Below are positions 21,630 to 31,099 of a stretch of 64,000 nt of DNA, one piece after another. The first letter of the stretch is position 1, and every line of letters starts with the position of its first letter. The notes beneath the pieces are model-generated. The model did no database searches. It worked only from the letters and a program-made list of their open reading frames with translations, and was not told where the DNA came from. The DNA is from Raffaelea ambrosiae (taxonomy: Eukaryota; Ascomycota; Sordariomycetes; Ophiostomatales; Ophiostomataceae). The translations under genes and the position numbers were made by a program. The stretch is taken from positions 1,526,295 to 1,590,294 of the forward strand of contig PCDI01000003.1 in NCBI GenBank assembly GCA_002778195.1, written 5' to 3'.

Positions 21630-22909
21630 CCCCAGGCTGCGTGGTGCTTTGGTCTGTGGTGGATTGATTTGTCAGAGGCGGAAACTCTGTATTAACTACA
21701 GGCCACCGTTCCGCCGGTTAACTTTGCACGATCGCTGGGTCCCCAGTCTGCGTGCTCATTTTGCGTATCTGAGATTCAGCCTCGTCTTGGAAAGGAGATG
21801 GGTTAGTTTTTGGCATCTAGATACACTCACGGAAAAGACAACTCCCTATTTAAGCGGTTTTGCAGCTCCTCGACCGTCTCGTCCAGACTAGCTTTTTCTG
21901 TTTTCTGCACGGGAAGATACATGCACTGCTTGCTAGCCCGTCTGCACTTCTCGCACACGGGCACCCGAGCAGCGAACCTTGCGGTCCCGGCAGGTCTGTG
22001 TTTATGTTAGAATGGTATGTCACGTGGGTTGTAAACAGTCCGTTTATCCCACCTTGCACGCCCCGTGTCGAGGATCTATGGTCGTTTGGGTTGATGCAAA
22101 ACGTGTGCTTCCCGCAGGACGTGATGTGAATACGGATTTGTCATGCACAATGTCTAAGCAGGCGCCGTGGGGAGAGCGTGCTGGGTGGTGCGTATTATTG
22201 GCCAGCTGACCACTGGAGTTGACCTGGTGCTAACTCCACCACACCGCAGTCTGAGGATTCTAACGTCCATTCAGAGAGCCGTTTTTCAGGTTTAATAAAC
22301 TCTGAAAGCTTTCTCTGCAGCGCCCGTCTCGGGCCTCCTTCGACGTCAAGCTTCATTGGATTTGGTCCCACGAAATTGGGCGGCGGCACAACCTGAAACA
22401 TTTCCAGCTTGGTAGCCCAATTGCAATTCCTTTTAGCTGCTTAAAGTACAGCAGCCTTCGGTGGAACAGGATTGTCGTTAACTCTCTTTTGAAGATCGCC
22501 TTGATTAGATCCGTTCCAGAATGTTGCTATCCTTAGTCACTATGCCGTTTCCTGGCGGTTGCCGTCCGCCCGTGCAGTCCAACCGGGGCGTGGAGAGATC
22601 CATCCGGTTCTTTGCTAATACGGCATCTCCCAGCGTTGGTCTTAGCTGGCCTGGTTGTTTTCGGTGGTATTATACAGCTATCTCCGTTATTTATTACTAT
22701 ATCCCAACATGTTGGCGTCAGCAGAAGTCGTTGACGTAGAGACAGGGGGGATGAACGGCTCCCAAGTATTCATGGCCGATGGCTGCCAATATACGCCCCG
22801 CTTTTTTCGCTCTTGTCTTTCGGCCATTGCCCCATTTATTTCGGCGGATCGATGTCGTACGATTGGCTACAGCTTACAGCTGGAGGCCAATGACGTCGTG
22901 TTTGCAGTG
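21630..22909. other. Unassigned region
   Basis: No supported gene. Small ORFs on both strands lack domains. Together with the relics just upstream this is a gene-poor stretch of about 3.3 kb. Confidence 0.45.
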
Positions 22910-22915
22910 TATAAA
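22910..22915 (+). promoter_or_regulatory. TATA box of alpha/beta hydrolase gene
   Basis: TATAAA lies 110 bases upstream of the start codon at 23025. A TGACGTCG CRE/bZIP-like element at about 22890 and an ATTGG (inverted CCAAT) at about 22862 sit just upstream, a plausible promoter arrangement. Seen by motif only. Confidence 0.5.
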
Positions 22916-23024
22916 GCTCCAAGCAACGAACAGCCATGTTCAGACATGAGAAGATCAGACAATCAGAGAATCCAGTTGATTTACGACATCCTCTTCTCTT
23001 GTTCGACACTCTCCGGTCTTCACC

Positions 23025-24011
23025 ATGGTCGCTCACGGACACTACACCACCGAAAAGGTGACCTACCCATCCCACGGCGAGACCATTGCCGGTGTCCTGT
23101 TCAAGCCCACCAACGTCACCAACCCTCCGGCGATCGTCATCACGGGCCCGTACTCCTTCATCAAAGAGCAGGCGCCCTACCAGTATGCCACGCGGCTGGC
23201 CGACGAGGGCTATGCGGCGCTCATCTTCGACCCGCGCACCGTGGGCGAGAGCACCGGCCAGCCGCGCCGCCTGGAGAACCCCACGATGAAGAACGAGGAT
23301 GCCGTGGCCGGGCTCGACTACCTCGAGATGCGCGGCGACGTCGACGCGCGGCGTCTGTTCCTGGTCGGCATCTGCCAGGGGGGGCCCGAGTCTCTGGACA
23401 TTGCCTCGTACGATCCGCGCGTGGTGGGCGTCGCCTCCGTCTCCGGCTACTTCCGCGACCACGAGACCGACATCTACCTGATCTGCGCCGGCTGCGTGGC
23501 CTGGTCGCCCGGCGTCGACATTGGCGACCTCAAGATGCCCACCCCGGAACAGGGCGAGGCGCTCTACCAGGCCCGCCTGAAGCGCGCCCAGGAGGCCCGG
23601 GCCCTCTACGAAAAGACGGGCGAGGTCGTGTACGAGCCGCTGGTGGACCCGACGGCGGCCGACCCAAACGTGGGCTCGAACGCCGGTCTTCCCGGCCCGC
23701 TGGTGTGGTCGTGGTACGGGCCCTGGACGCTCAAGAACTTTGACAACCGGTATGCCATCATGAGCGACGTCGACCACTTCGCGTACACGACGGTGCCGGG
23801 CGTGGCCAAGCTGCAGAAGCCGGCGCTCATCATCCACGGCGACAACTGCATGAACGCCCCGGCCGCAAAGCGCCACTTCGAGTCGATCCCCACCGAGAAG
23901 AAGAAGCTGATTTGGAACAACGAGGTGTCGCACTTCCAGCACTATGACCAGCCGGATGTGGTCGACCGCAATGTCGGCGACATTGCTGCGTGGTTTGCCG
24001 AAATCAAATAA
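23025..24011 (+). CDS. Alpha/beta hydrolase with Cys nucleophile
   Basis: A 328-residue single-exon hydrolase of the YcjY/S15-like (dienelactone-hydrolase-type) group. The nucleophile elbow is LVGICQGG with Cys117 where esterases have Ser. The candidate acid is Asp in KPALIIHGDN (~residue 274), and the candidate base is His in EVSHFQHYD (~residues 305-309). Oxyanion-side residues fall in VITGPYSF. There is no signal peptide or membrane segment, so it is probably cytosolic. ATG 23025 (MVAHGHYTTEKV) follows a leader containing a TATA box at about -115. It ends 69 bases from, and tail-to-tail with, a Zn2Cys6 regulator. Members of this group act on thioesters or lactones in bacterial and fungal secondary metabolism, but the substrate is not evident. 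Confidence 0.85.
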   Translation: MVAHGHYTTEKVTYPSHGETIAGVLFKPTNVTNPPAIVITGPYSFIKEQAPYQYATRLADEGYAALIFDPRTVGESTGQPRRLENPTMKNEDAVAGLDYLEMRGDVDARRLFLVGICQGGPESLDIASYDPRVVGVASVSGYFRDHETDIYLICAGCVAWSPGVDIGDLKMPTPEQGEALYQARLKRAQEARALYEKTGEVVYEPLVDPTAADPNVGSNAGLPGPLVWSWYGPWTLKNFDNRYAIMSDVDHFAYTTVPGVAKLQKPALIIHGDNCMNAPAAKRHFESIPTEKKKLIWNNEVSHFQHYDQPDVVDRNVGDIAAWFAEIK

Positions 24012-24080
24012 GGCGGCCACTTCTGTACAGATAGATGTGTGAAGAAAGGACATGACACAAGAACATGAAACTATAGATGA

Positions 24081-26383
24081 TTACGTCTCAGGAAAAGAGT
24101 GTATAAAATCCCAAAGATCGTTATCCTGCGGTAATAGGTCTGCAGGTAGCTGTCCACTCGGGTCTCCATCCTCGGTGCCTTCATTGGTTTTGAAAATCAA
24201 GTCGTGCAGCGGCTGTGGAGGGACCATATCGGAAATGCTGGGTGTAGTAAATCCCTCAAAGCGCAAAGGCCCCGGTTCATCCCCGAACGAAAAGCTGATG
24301 GGTATGTCCAGCGGTGTACTCGTATTGTCACTCTGGTATGTGGCGGCTTCCTCTGAACCATCCGTTGTTTCGCCACCGGCTCCAACAGCATTGTGGCTGG
24401 CAGTCAGATGGTGACGCTCCTGCATCTTTGCATAGAGAGTTTGAACAGCATCCAACGCACACGCAGCCATCTTGTTGCCTCCGGTCTTCATCGTGTCCAG
24501 TCGGGCTATGCCCCATTCGATACTGCGCAGAGATTCTTCCAGCTGCTCCCGCCTCTCTGTGGGAAAGAGGATGTAGACTGTGGCTAGCAGGACCATGGCA
24601 TCAAATGTGGCAAAGACCAGGTTGAAAGGCAGGTACTCCCGTGGCTCACTCATGCCAAACAACCGATTCTGGCCAGCTAAAATCTGCAATGCTGCGTGGT
24701 GGGCCCTGTCTCGGCTTCCAGACGAACAGAAGATGAACGGCCGGTGCAGTGCCAGAAGGACAAAGTGCACCTCCGTGAACAGGGTCTCCACGGCAGCAGG
24801 GAGCCATGGGCGGGAGTGCAAGAAGGATGGATCGTAGCTGTTGTTGTTGCCGTTTGTTTCCGCCCACTCTGGCAGGTTGCGCAAGCCATTCACTATGGAG
24901 GCATCGATGGATTCGACCCTCGCGATTGCTTGGTGGTGGCTGTCGGTATTGGCAGTCGTTCTTGATGGTGCGGAGAGCTCCTGGATGTCCTGAAGATATC
25001 TGTATGCCACTTCGTAGCCACAGAGGAACACGGAGAACGGCGTCAAATTGACTCTCGGTGCTGCAGGGTGGCTGTTGACGTCGGCAAGGGCTTCTTTTCT
25101 CGTTTCAATGTCGGAAAACAGAGAGATCCAGCTGTTGCTCGTGAGCCTGGTAGACATGGGTCTTCCCAGGACGACACCCATATGGCCATCCCACAGATGC
25201 AGCATGAGCCAGAGCCGTGCGCGCATATCGACCTCATTCAGGACCCCCAAAGATCCCGCCGCATCCTCCAACGCAGCTGTGTCGTCTGCACAATGTAGCC
25301 CGAGCTCCTGCGCATCCCGTATGGTCGCGCCGATCGTGTGCCAGGCTTGCACGACAGAGGCTGTGCTTTTCTGGAACGATGCGCGCAGCAATCCTGCCTG
25401 CACTTTCGCCAGCGTGACGTCTTCTTTTCGAAGCAGCGAGACAATCGTGTTGCCCGCATCGCTGTATTCGCTGGCCAGGTCGGCAAATGTCATACCGTGC
25501 GCATACTTGATGTCGTTGAAAGTGGGGGCACTCTTGCTAGGAAGAAACAGAAGGGCATGAGCCAGGACCTGAAAGAGCAGTGCTGGGAAAGCCCGGGTAT
25601 CTGGCTGCAGCTCAAACGGTCCTTGTCGCAGTGTCGCGTAGGAGATGTTGTTCCAAGCGCGCAGGTGTTCCTTGAACGAGGGTTGGTCGATGACGCCGTA
25701 GTACCATTCGAGGTCCGAGAAAAAGATGGCCACCAGCGCTTCCACATACTTTTGGGACGGCAGCTGACGGATGAGGCTCCTGTAGCGATCAGCAACGTCT
25801 GCGTTCCCGTTCGTGTCGTCCGTATAATCCGATGGACTTGGCTTCGCATCGCCTGCCATCCGTATGAGACCAAGAGTTCCGGTTGTGTTGTTTTCTGAGT
25901 AGCCGAGGCATGCAGAAACGGTCCGGGTGTGGCCTTTGCCTCTTTCAGAAGGCGTGCGAACTGCGGGCGGGCCGGTTGCTTGCCTGTCCGCGGCCCATTG
26001 AGACAAGTCGGGTGTTCCAGTTGTCCTTGAGGCTGCACGGGGATCAAAGAGCGGCTCTCCTTCGCCCACATTTGTGTAGGCACAGAGGTGCTATCAAACG
26101 TCTCAGCACAAACGAACGAAGATTCCCTTTTTGACCAGCCCGTGGCAATAAGCAATCGGCTTACCTTCTTTTCTCTTTTCGTGCAGTTCGAACATGGCTG
26201 AAGCCGGTCACACTGCAGATTCCGGGTTAGAGCACGGTCCTCGACAGCTCAACGTGTCGTCTTCTTGTTCTTCTTTACCTTCTGCTTTCGCCGATGGCAC
26301 TCGCTGCACGAAGTCACAGGCTTCTTCCGCTTGCGCCGGTCGGCGGCCATTTCACTGATTTCGTACAAGAGCTTGGAAGACAT
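24081..26383 (-). CDS. Zn2Cys6 transcription factor
   Basis: A 720-residue fungal regulator. Three exons on the minus strand: 26383-26279, 26212-26165 (48 nt) and 26090-24081. The introns are 66 nt (GTAAAG...GCAG) and 74 nt (GTAAGC...ATAG), both phase 0. The Gal4-type binuclear cluster is spread over all three exons: CSECHRRKQK, then CDRLQPCSNCTKREKK, then HLC. This gives exact spacing C-x2-C-x6-C-x5-C-x2-C-x8-C. A fungal_trans middle-homology region follows (about residues 140-450, with HLWDGHMGVVLGRP). An acidic C-terminus (DLLPQDNDLWDF) may be an activation region. The start at 26383 is preferred to the next Met at 26350, but either keeps the cluster. It probably controls nearby genes; the adjacent hydrolase is a candidate target (inference). 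Confidence 0.9.
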
Positions 26384-26761
26384 ATCGTTGGCAATGAAGC
26401 TGCAGTGAGGAAATGGATACCCATGGGATAGACTGGTAGAGCGCAAGAGGATAAGAAGCAAGTTGGTTGCAGCTGTTTGGAGACAGAACCCTGTACGCTG
26501 ATCGGATTTCCAATTTATCCGCTTAAAATCGCATCCACCCCGCGCTGCCAAGCTGCTAAAGTTCGTGGCGCACTGTAGAATACAGGCGTGTGGACCAGCC
26601 TCGCCTCTGTCGTCATCATATTGACAAAGTCACAGGGAACATTCAAGTCCAGTTTTACAATAACAGAGACAAATGTGGAAGCAGCAGTGGAAAATGTGTT
26701 TGTTTCACTCCGGTTTTTTTCTTTTCTTTTCAATACAAACTGGACCCGCCCGTATTAGTCA
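26384..26761. other. Intergenic region
   Basis: Shared upstream region of the Zn2Cys6 gene and 3' flank of the protease gene. No gene or strong motif is seen. Confidence 0.5.
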
Positions 26762-28330
26762 TTAATATGGCTTCCGCTTGGCTACATGGAGCATGTTTCC
26801 CCCCTGATCGTATGCGACCACATAGCTGTGCTGCCATGTCGCACCAATCACCTGTGTATCTGTGTATTGAGAGCCGCCGTCTGCAAACGACGAGAAACAC
26901 ACGTCGTCATAGCCCGGCAGTCCGTTCAGCGACCGCACAATCATATCCCGCGGGTCCATTGGCATGACCTGGCCCCTGTTGGCAATGCCAGTGTGGTCTG
27001 GGTTCAAGACAAATGCCACATACGGCACCTTGGCATTGCAGTCCACCGTGTAGTAGTTGAGCGTCTTGTTCAACACGGCTGGCGGGTCAAACAGCGCATT
27101 GATGGCAGCGGCCTGGGTGGTGGGCACAAAATTGGGCGCCGTCCCACTGTCCACGATGCCCTGGAAGAGGGGCGACTGGACAAGCCCGTTTGTTGTGTTG
27201 TAGTGCCCGGCAGTGGTGTTGACTGTTGCTCCGGGCGGGCCGTAGAGAACGCGAACCGTCGTGGCATAGAATGCTCGGTACGTGCTCGTGGCTGGCATGG
27301 ACCACGGGGGCTCAATGGACACGGTCGTGAACGAGCCTTCGTAATACGACGACGAGACCAGCCCGCCCAGGGCCAGAACCCCTGCGTCTTCCCAGTACGG
27401 CGTGCCGTATGGGACACGGTTGACGGCCAGTGAAAAAGCACCAGAGAAATTCAAGTTGCCTCCGCTGGGCCCGCTTCGCTGCTGTCGGTACAGGCTCGTG
27501 AAGAAGGGACTGTACGGAGCGGCGGGAGCACCAGTCGACCGGTTTCGCGCGGCTGTCAGAGATGGAAATCCGAGGCCCAGGAGTCCCGAAGCAACGCCGT
27601 CTCCTGTCCAGGCCGCCTCTTCGACAATGGCCACCTGCTGTTGGGGCACAGTCAACCCACCGACCGTGATCGGCGCCAAGACCATGGACCCTGTCAGCGA
27701 CTCCATTTCGGGAAAGTAGCTGATACTGAACGCCTGGTCCGTCAAGTTGGTAAAGTCGCCCGCGGCCACATCGTACAGCTTGCCAAAATTGCACGATGCC
27801 TGCGTCAAGTTCTGCCCTGCTGCGATCTCGAACACGTCGTTTGTGCCGGCGGTCTGGTTCTGCTCGCCGACACACTGGAAGCGGTTGGAGACGGCAAACG
27901 TGTCGGAGCTGCCCGTGTCGATGAAGCTGACGAACGACTGGCTGGGCGAGGATGCATTCGCCTTGTTGGCCCAAGTTACGTTCACGACAGGGTAGACACC
28001 ACTGTAGAGGGTGCCTACCGACGTCTCTGCTGGAATTGACGCTCGACTGGGCAGGTCTCTGGGGTACAAATTACGTCTTGTTTTGCGTGCCTCTGCTTTG
28101 GCGTCCTCTTGTATGGCATAGATTCTTGATCGTGCGGGACTGGCGAGCACATTCGGGTTCGGGTGGGAGCCAAGCGTCAGTTGGTTTTCGGGTGGCGCTT
28201 CAGGAAGGGCCCAGTCTGGATTTGAAAACAGTTTCTGGGTACTCTGCACGCTGCGACCTTGTGATGGATGGCCCCCTGCCGATGATAGGCCATGCAGCCC
28301 TAAAGCCAATACAAAAAGTGTATTCTTCAT
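26762..28330 (-). CDS. Secreted pepsin-like aspartic protease
   Basis: A 522-residue family A1 protease without introns. Residues 1-19 form a signal peptide (MKNTLFVLALGLHGLSSAG). A propeptide carries dibasic sites (KTRR, residues 83-86) where Kex2-type processing could occur. Catalytic motifs are FIDTGSSDTF (Asp138) and GIVDSGTAPNF (Asp394), 256 residues apart. The second is DSGT, as in many fungal members. There are many N-x-S/T sequons and no GPI-type hydrophobic tail. The frame is open 48 codons further upstream, but ATG 28330 heads the signal peptide and lies ~95 bases downstream of a TATA box. It is likely an extracellular or vacuolar endopeptidase of a divergent A1 subgroup. Confidence 0.88.
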   Translation of the reverse strand: MKNTLFVLALGLHGLSSAGGHPSQGRSVQSTQKLFSNPDWALPEAPPENQLTLGSHPNPNVLASPARSRIYAIQEDAKAEARKTRRNLYPRDLPSRASIPAETSVGTLYSGVYPVVNVTWANKANASSPSQSFVSFIDTGSSDTFAVSNRFQCVGEQNQTAGTNDVFEIAAGQNLTQASCNFGKLYDVAAGDFTNLTDQAFSISYFPEMESLTGSMVLAPITVGGLTVPQQQVAIVEEAAWTGDGVASGLLGLGFPSLTAARNRSTGAPAAPYSPFFTSLYRQQRSGPSGGNLNFSGAFSLAVNRVPYGTPYWEDAGVLALGGLVSSSYYEGSFTTVSIEPPWSMPATSTYRAFYATTVRVLYGPPGATVNTTAGHYNTTNGLVQSPLFQGIVDSGTAPNFVPTTQAAAINALFDPPAVLNKTLNYYTVDCNAKVPYVAFVLNPDHTGIANRGQVMPMDPRDMIVRSLNGLPGYDDVCFSSFADGGSQYTDTQVIGATWQHSYVVAYDQGGNMLHVAKRKPY

Positions 28331-28421
28331 AGCCAGAAAGATGGCGTCGTTACGGCGGTCCAAATGCACAGAACTGAAAGCGTCATGGCAGATCTGGGGA
28401 AAACGGCATGGCAAAACAACC

Positions 28422-28428
28422 TTATATA
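28422..28428 (-). promoter_or_regulatory. TATA box of aspartic protease gene
   Basis: TATATAA on the minus strand, 92-98 bases upstream of the protease start codon. Spacing is typical for a fungal core promoter with a ~60-base leader. Confidence 0.5.
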
Positions 28429-28851
28429 ACAGTTGGCAGTCCCCGGGAAGAAAGGGGGAAATTAACAAGCTCATGGTCGTCGGGCATTGGGTTCAAATCG
28501 ACCACTGAGCACCAATACCTCCGGATTGCCAGGAGAACCAACTGCGCCAGAGCAATTGGCTCCCGGTAGAAGTCAAGGGGCCAGGAATTCCCGAGCGGCC
28601 ATTGTGTTCTAAATAAGGGCCAAGGAAAGACGGCTGGACATCTCTGCTATATGACCGCAGAGAATTTAACCGCCTTAAATGTTGGTTGGGCTGTTGGGAA
28701 AGAGACCTTCGCAACATGCCCAAAAGTCTGCGTGCGTGGACAAAAAAAAATTGCGGTGCGAATGTTCCGTGGCCAAGTTGATCGTCCCAAGTTGATCGGC
28801 CATGGGGGGCGGCTATTTAGAGCGTTGTAAGCGATGGGTTTTCAACAAACA
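28429..28851. other. Intergenic region before tRNA
   Basis: No gene supported. It contains an A9 run near 28742 and no recognisable domain in any frame. Confidence 0.5.
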
Positions 28852-28942
28852 GGGGCGGTGGCGTAGTTGGGAGCGCGTCAGACTGAAGTCAAACTTCAAT
28901 CACATAATCTGAAGGTCACCGGTTCGATCCCGGTTCACCCCA
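28852..28942 (+). tRNA. tRNA-Phe (GAA) with 18-nt intron
   Basis: Folds as a full cloverleaf by eye. The acceptor stem GGGGCGG/TCACCCC has one C5-A68 mismatch and one G-T pair. The D-stem is GCGT/GCGC with loop AGTTGGGA, the anticodon stem is TCAGA/TCTGA, and the T-arm is ACCGG-TTCGATC-CCGGT. The anticodon GAA is at 28885-28887. An 18-nt intron (28889-28906) sits one base 3' of the anticodon, the canonical position for eukaryotic nuclear tRNA introns, and includes cttcaat, which can pair with the anticodon loop. The discriminator base is A73; CCA is not encoded. An internal A box (TGGCGTAGTTGGG) and B box (GGTTCGATCC) are present. Confidence 0.93.
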
Positions 28943-28948
28943 CACTTC

Positions 28949-28955
28949 TTTTTTT
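28949..28955 (+). terminator. RNA polymerase III T-run terminator
   Basis: A run of seven T residues begins 7 bases after the tRNA 3' end, which is the usual Pol III termination signal. Confidence 0.7.
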
Positions 28956-29546
28956 GCCATTTCTTTTTTCTTTTTTTTTTTCTTTTTGTAGAGATTCCCG
29001 CTTACGTTTAATCTTGCTATTGTTTTCTACATTTATTACTACTGTGATATTCTTTTGTTCTCTCTCTTCTTTTTTTCCCTCTTTCTTTCCATAGCTGTAG
29101 GGAAAATAAATTAAAAAAAAAATGGTGAACCCATTCAATCTGACTTTCTTAGCTTTTTTTTTGTATATTTTCGAACCGAAGTCTTTACAATTTATGATAT
29201 GCATAGAAAGGCATCATCACAACCCATCATTCGATGAACATAGCGAACGACCAATAATCCCCTGCAAAGACTGCTGCGGAGGAAGACAGGATAGTCGGTG
29301 GCCGGGAGCTTGTCAACACAAAAAGCAGAACGTGTGGCACGCGGCTAAGGCACCGTAAGGTTTTGTAGCACATTTGTCACAAATTTAACGCGAATCTGTA
29401 TTAGCAAGCTTCTAAACTGTAACAGACAGAAGCAATCAAGGCCAGTATTTATCACGACATATGACGAATGACGAAAAAATACAGAACGTTCAAAGACGCC
29501 GAGCCAAAATAAAGAAAGACACCTGGGACAAGAAAACCACGACAAC
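28956..29546. other. Intergenic, T-rich
   Basis: A T/C-rich stretch (about 28960-29100), then the 3' flank of the ankyrin gene. No gene supported. Confidence 0.5.
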
Positions 29547-30572
29547 TCAATAGTCGAATAGAAACCTCGCCCGAGACGCTGTCACGGTGCCGCCCGCCTG
29601 CTGTAGAATGTCTACGCACTCCTGCTGGTCGTTGATCTGGGCGCTCTGCAGCGGCGTCTGGCCGCCGGCCCCCCCGGGAATATTGACGTTGGCACCTGCG
29701 GCGAGCAGACACCGGACAATGTCGGCATAGCCCATGTGCGCAGCAGCGTGGAGCGCCGAGGCGCCGAGATAGCCGCTGCCCGGCGCGTCTGGGTTGGCGC
29801 CGGCTGCGAGCAGCACCTCGACGACGGGGAGGTTGCTGTCTTTGCCTCGCGTTTTGACGACGCACGCGGCCTGCAGGGCGGTCACGCCCTTGTGGCGGCA
29901 GGCCGGGGCATTGACGTCGGCGCCTGCGTCGAGCAGGGCCTGGACGACGGCGAGGGGCGCCCGGCCGGCACAGGCGGCCTGCAGGGCCGTGCGGCCGGCC
30001 GTGGTCGAGGGGGGTGCGTTGACGTCGGCGCCCAGTCGCAGCAGCTGCCGCACGCGGGGCAAATGGCCGCTCTCTGCTGCCGCCTGCAGGGCTGTCCGGC
30101 CATTGTAGCGGTACGCAGGCGCGTTGATGTTGGCGCCGGCGGCCAGCAGGCGCTCCACGATACTGTCGATGCCGCCACCATCGCCGTCACCGCCGTCACC
30201 ACCGTCACCACCGTCACCACCGTCACCACCGTCACCACCGTCACCACCGTCACCACCATCACCACCGCCTGCACCACAGGCCAGCTGCAGGGCGGTGCGC
30301 ATGCTGTTGTTGCCCCCCAGCGCGTCGACGTCGGCACCCGCCTCGAGCAGCAGGCGCACAACCTCCTCGCTCCCGCTCAGACTCGCCGCCTGCAGCGCCG
30401 TTCTTCCGTAGTAGCCCATGGGCGGCGCATTGACGTCTTCTGTGCCGCTCGCCAGCAGTGCCCGGACGCGTTGGGCGTCGCCCTCCTTGGCGGCCAGCTG
30501 CAGTGCCGTCCAGCGAGGCTCGTCATCCTCTTCGTCCTCGTCAGTGCGAATCTGTTTGCTGCTGTTGTCCAT
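29547..30572 (-). CDS. Ankyrin repeat protein with GGD minisatellite
   Basis: A 341-residue protein made almost wholly of ankyrin repeats. Eight units can be counted by the recurring TALQLA/TALQAA...LL.AGADVNAP pattern. They start near residues 22, 57, 91 (interrupted), 159, 192, 228, 270 and 305. The third unit is split by a Gly-Gly-Asp run (residues ~104-132) encoded by a 9-bp tandem repeat. Several repeats share an unusually similar consensus (VNAP..., GRTALQAA), suggesting recent internal duplication. There is an acidic N-terminus (DEDEEDDEP) and no signal peptide or second domain. ATG 30572 is the first Met of a well-defined frame. The partner is unknown. Stand-alone ankyrin proteins like this are often fragments of, or cognates to, fungal NLR-type genes (inference). 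Confidence 0.75.
   Translation of the reverse strand: MDNSSKQIRTDEDEEDDEPRWTALQLAAKEGDAQRVRALLASGTEDVNAPPMGYYGRTALQAASLSGSEEVVRLLLEAGADVDALGGNNSMRTALQLACGAGGGDGGDGGDGGDGGDGGDGGDGGDGGDGDGGGIDSIVERLLAAGANINAPAYRYNGRTALQAAAESGHLPRVRQLLRLGADVNAPPSTTAGRTALQAACAGRAPLAVVQALLDAGADVNAPACRHKGVTALQAACVVKTRGKDSNLPVVEVLLAAGANPDAPGSGYLGASALHAAAHMGYADIVRCLLAAGANVNIPGGAGGQTPLQSAQINDQQECVDILQQAGGTVTASRARFLFDY
30178..30264. repeat. 9-bp coding minisatellite (GGD)n
   Basis: About nine tandem copies of a 9-bp unit (caccaccgt on the plus strand; Gly-Gly-Asp on the coding minus strand), with slight variants at both ends. Each unit change preserves the ankyrin gene's frame, so length variation between strains would not break the gene. 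Confidence 0.9.
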
Positions 30573-31099
30573 TGTTATTCCTTGCGCCTTGCAGCCACGG
30601 CGTCCATCGGAAGATGGGCCTAGAAGAAAGGGGAGCGGTGGGTTGGTTGCTTGGTTGCTTGGTCGGACGGCACGGGTACGTTGGCCAACGCTGCCTGGCG
30701 GGGCCGGAACGGCCTTCGTATGCGCATGCTCCCCAATGTCACTGTGGTGGCGCCTTCCGCCCTGTCAGATTTTGCATTTGCCGCCTTTGTTACATTCTCT
30801 GTGCATTAGCCTGGCCGCTTTCAGATGCTCCGTACCGCTCCACCTGGCAAATATACTTTTGCCCCAGACATAGGAATAATAAAGTGTCAAAGTCTATTGT
30901 GTAAAGGCCGTGCTCCGTAGGATTTTCAGACCCTGGTATGCAACGCGTAGTTGAAGCTGTTCGGTCCAGATTCCAAATTCCCAATTCCCGATTTGGTGCA
31001 TGTATAGCCTCAGACCAAGATGGTTCCCATTATTTCGGATTCAACATTTGCCCACTATTTAACAATACACGCACGTTTTCGCTTTTTTGGTGCATTATT
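30573..31099. other. Intergenic region
   Basis: Promoter side of the ankyrin gene and 3' side of the SET gene. No gene supported. Confidence 0.55.

Noticed and set aside
10179..28330. Secondary-metabolite gene cluster
   Set aside because: ABC, BBE oxidase, AKR, hydrolase and a Zn2Cys6 regulator are present, but there is no PKS, NRPS, DMATS or terpene-synthase backbone, and two decayed regions interrupt the set. It may be remnant, but it is not called.
28956..29100. Additional Pol III terminators or ncRNA in the T-rich stretch after the tRNA
   Set aside because: T/C-rich tracts are common in leaders and introns of this genome and no box elements or fold support an RNA gene.
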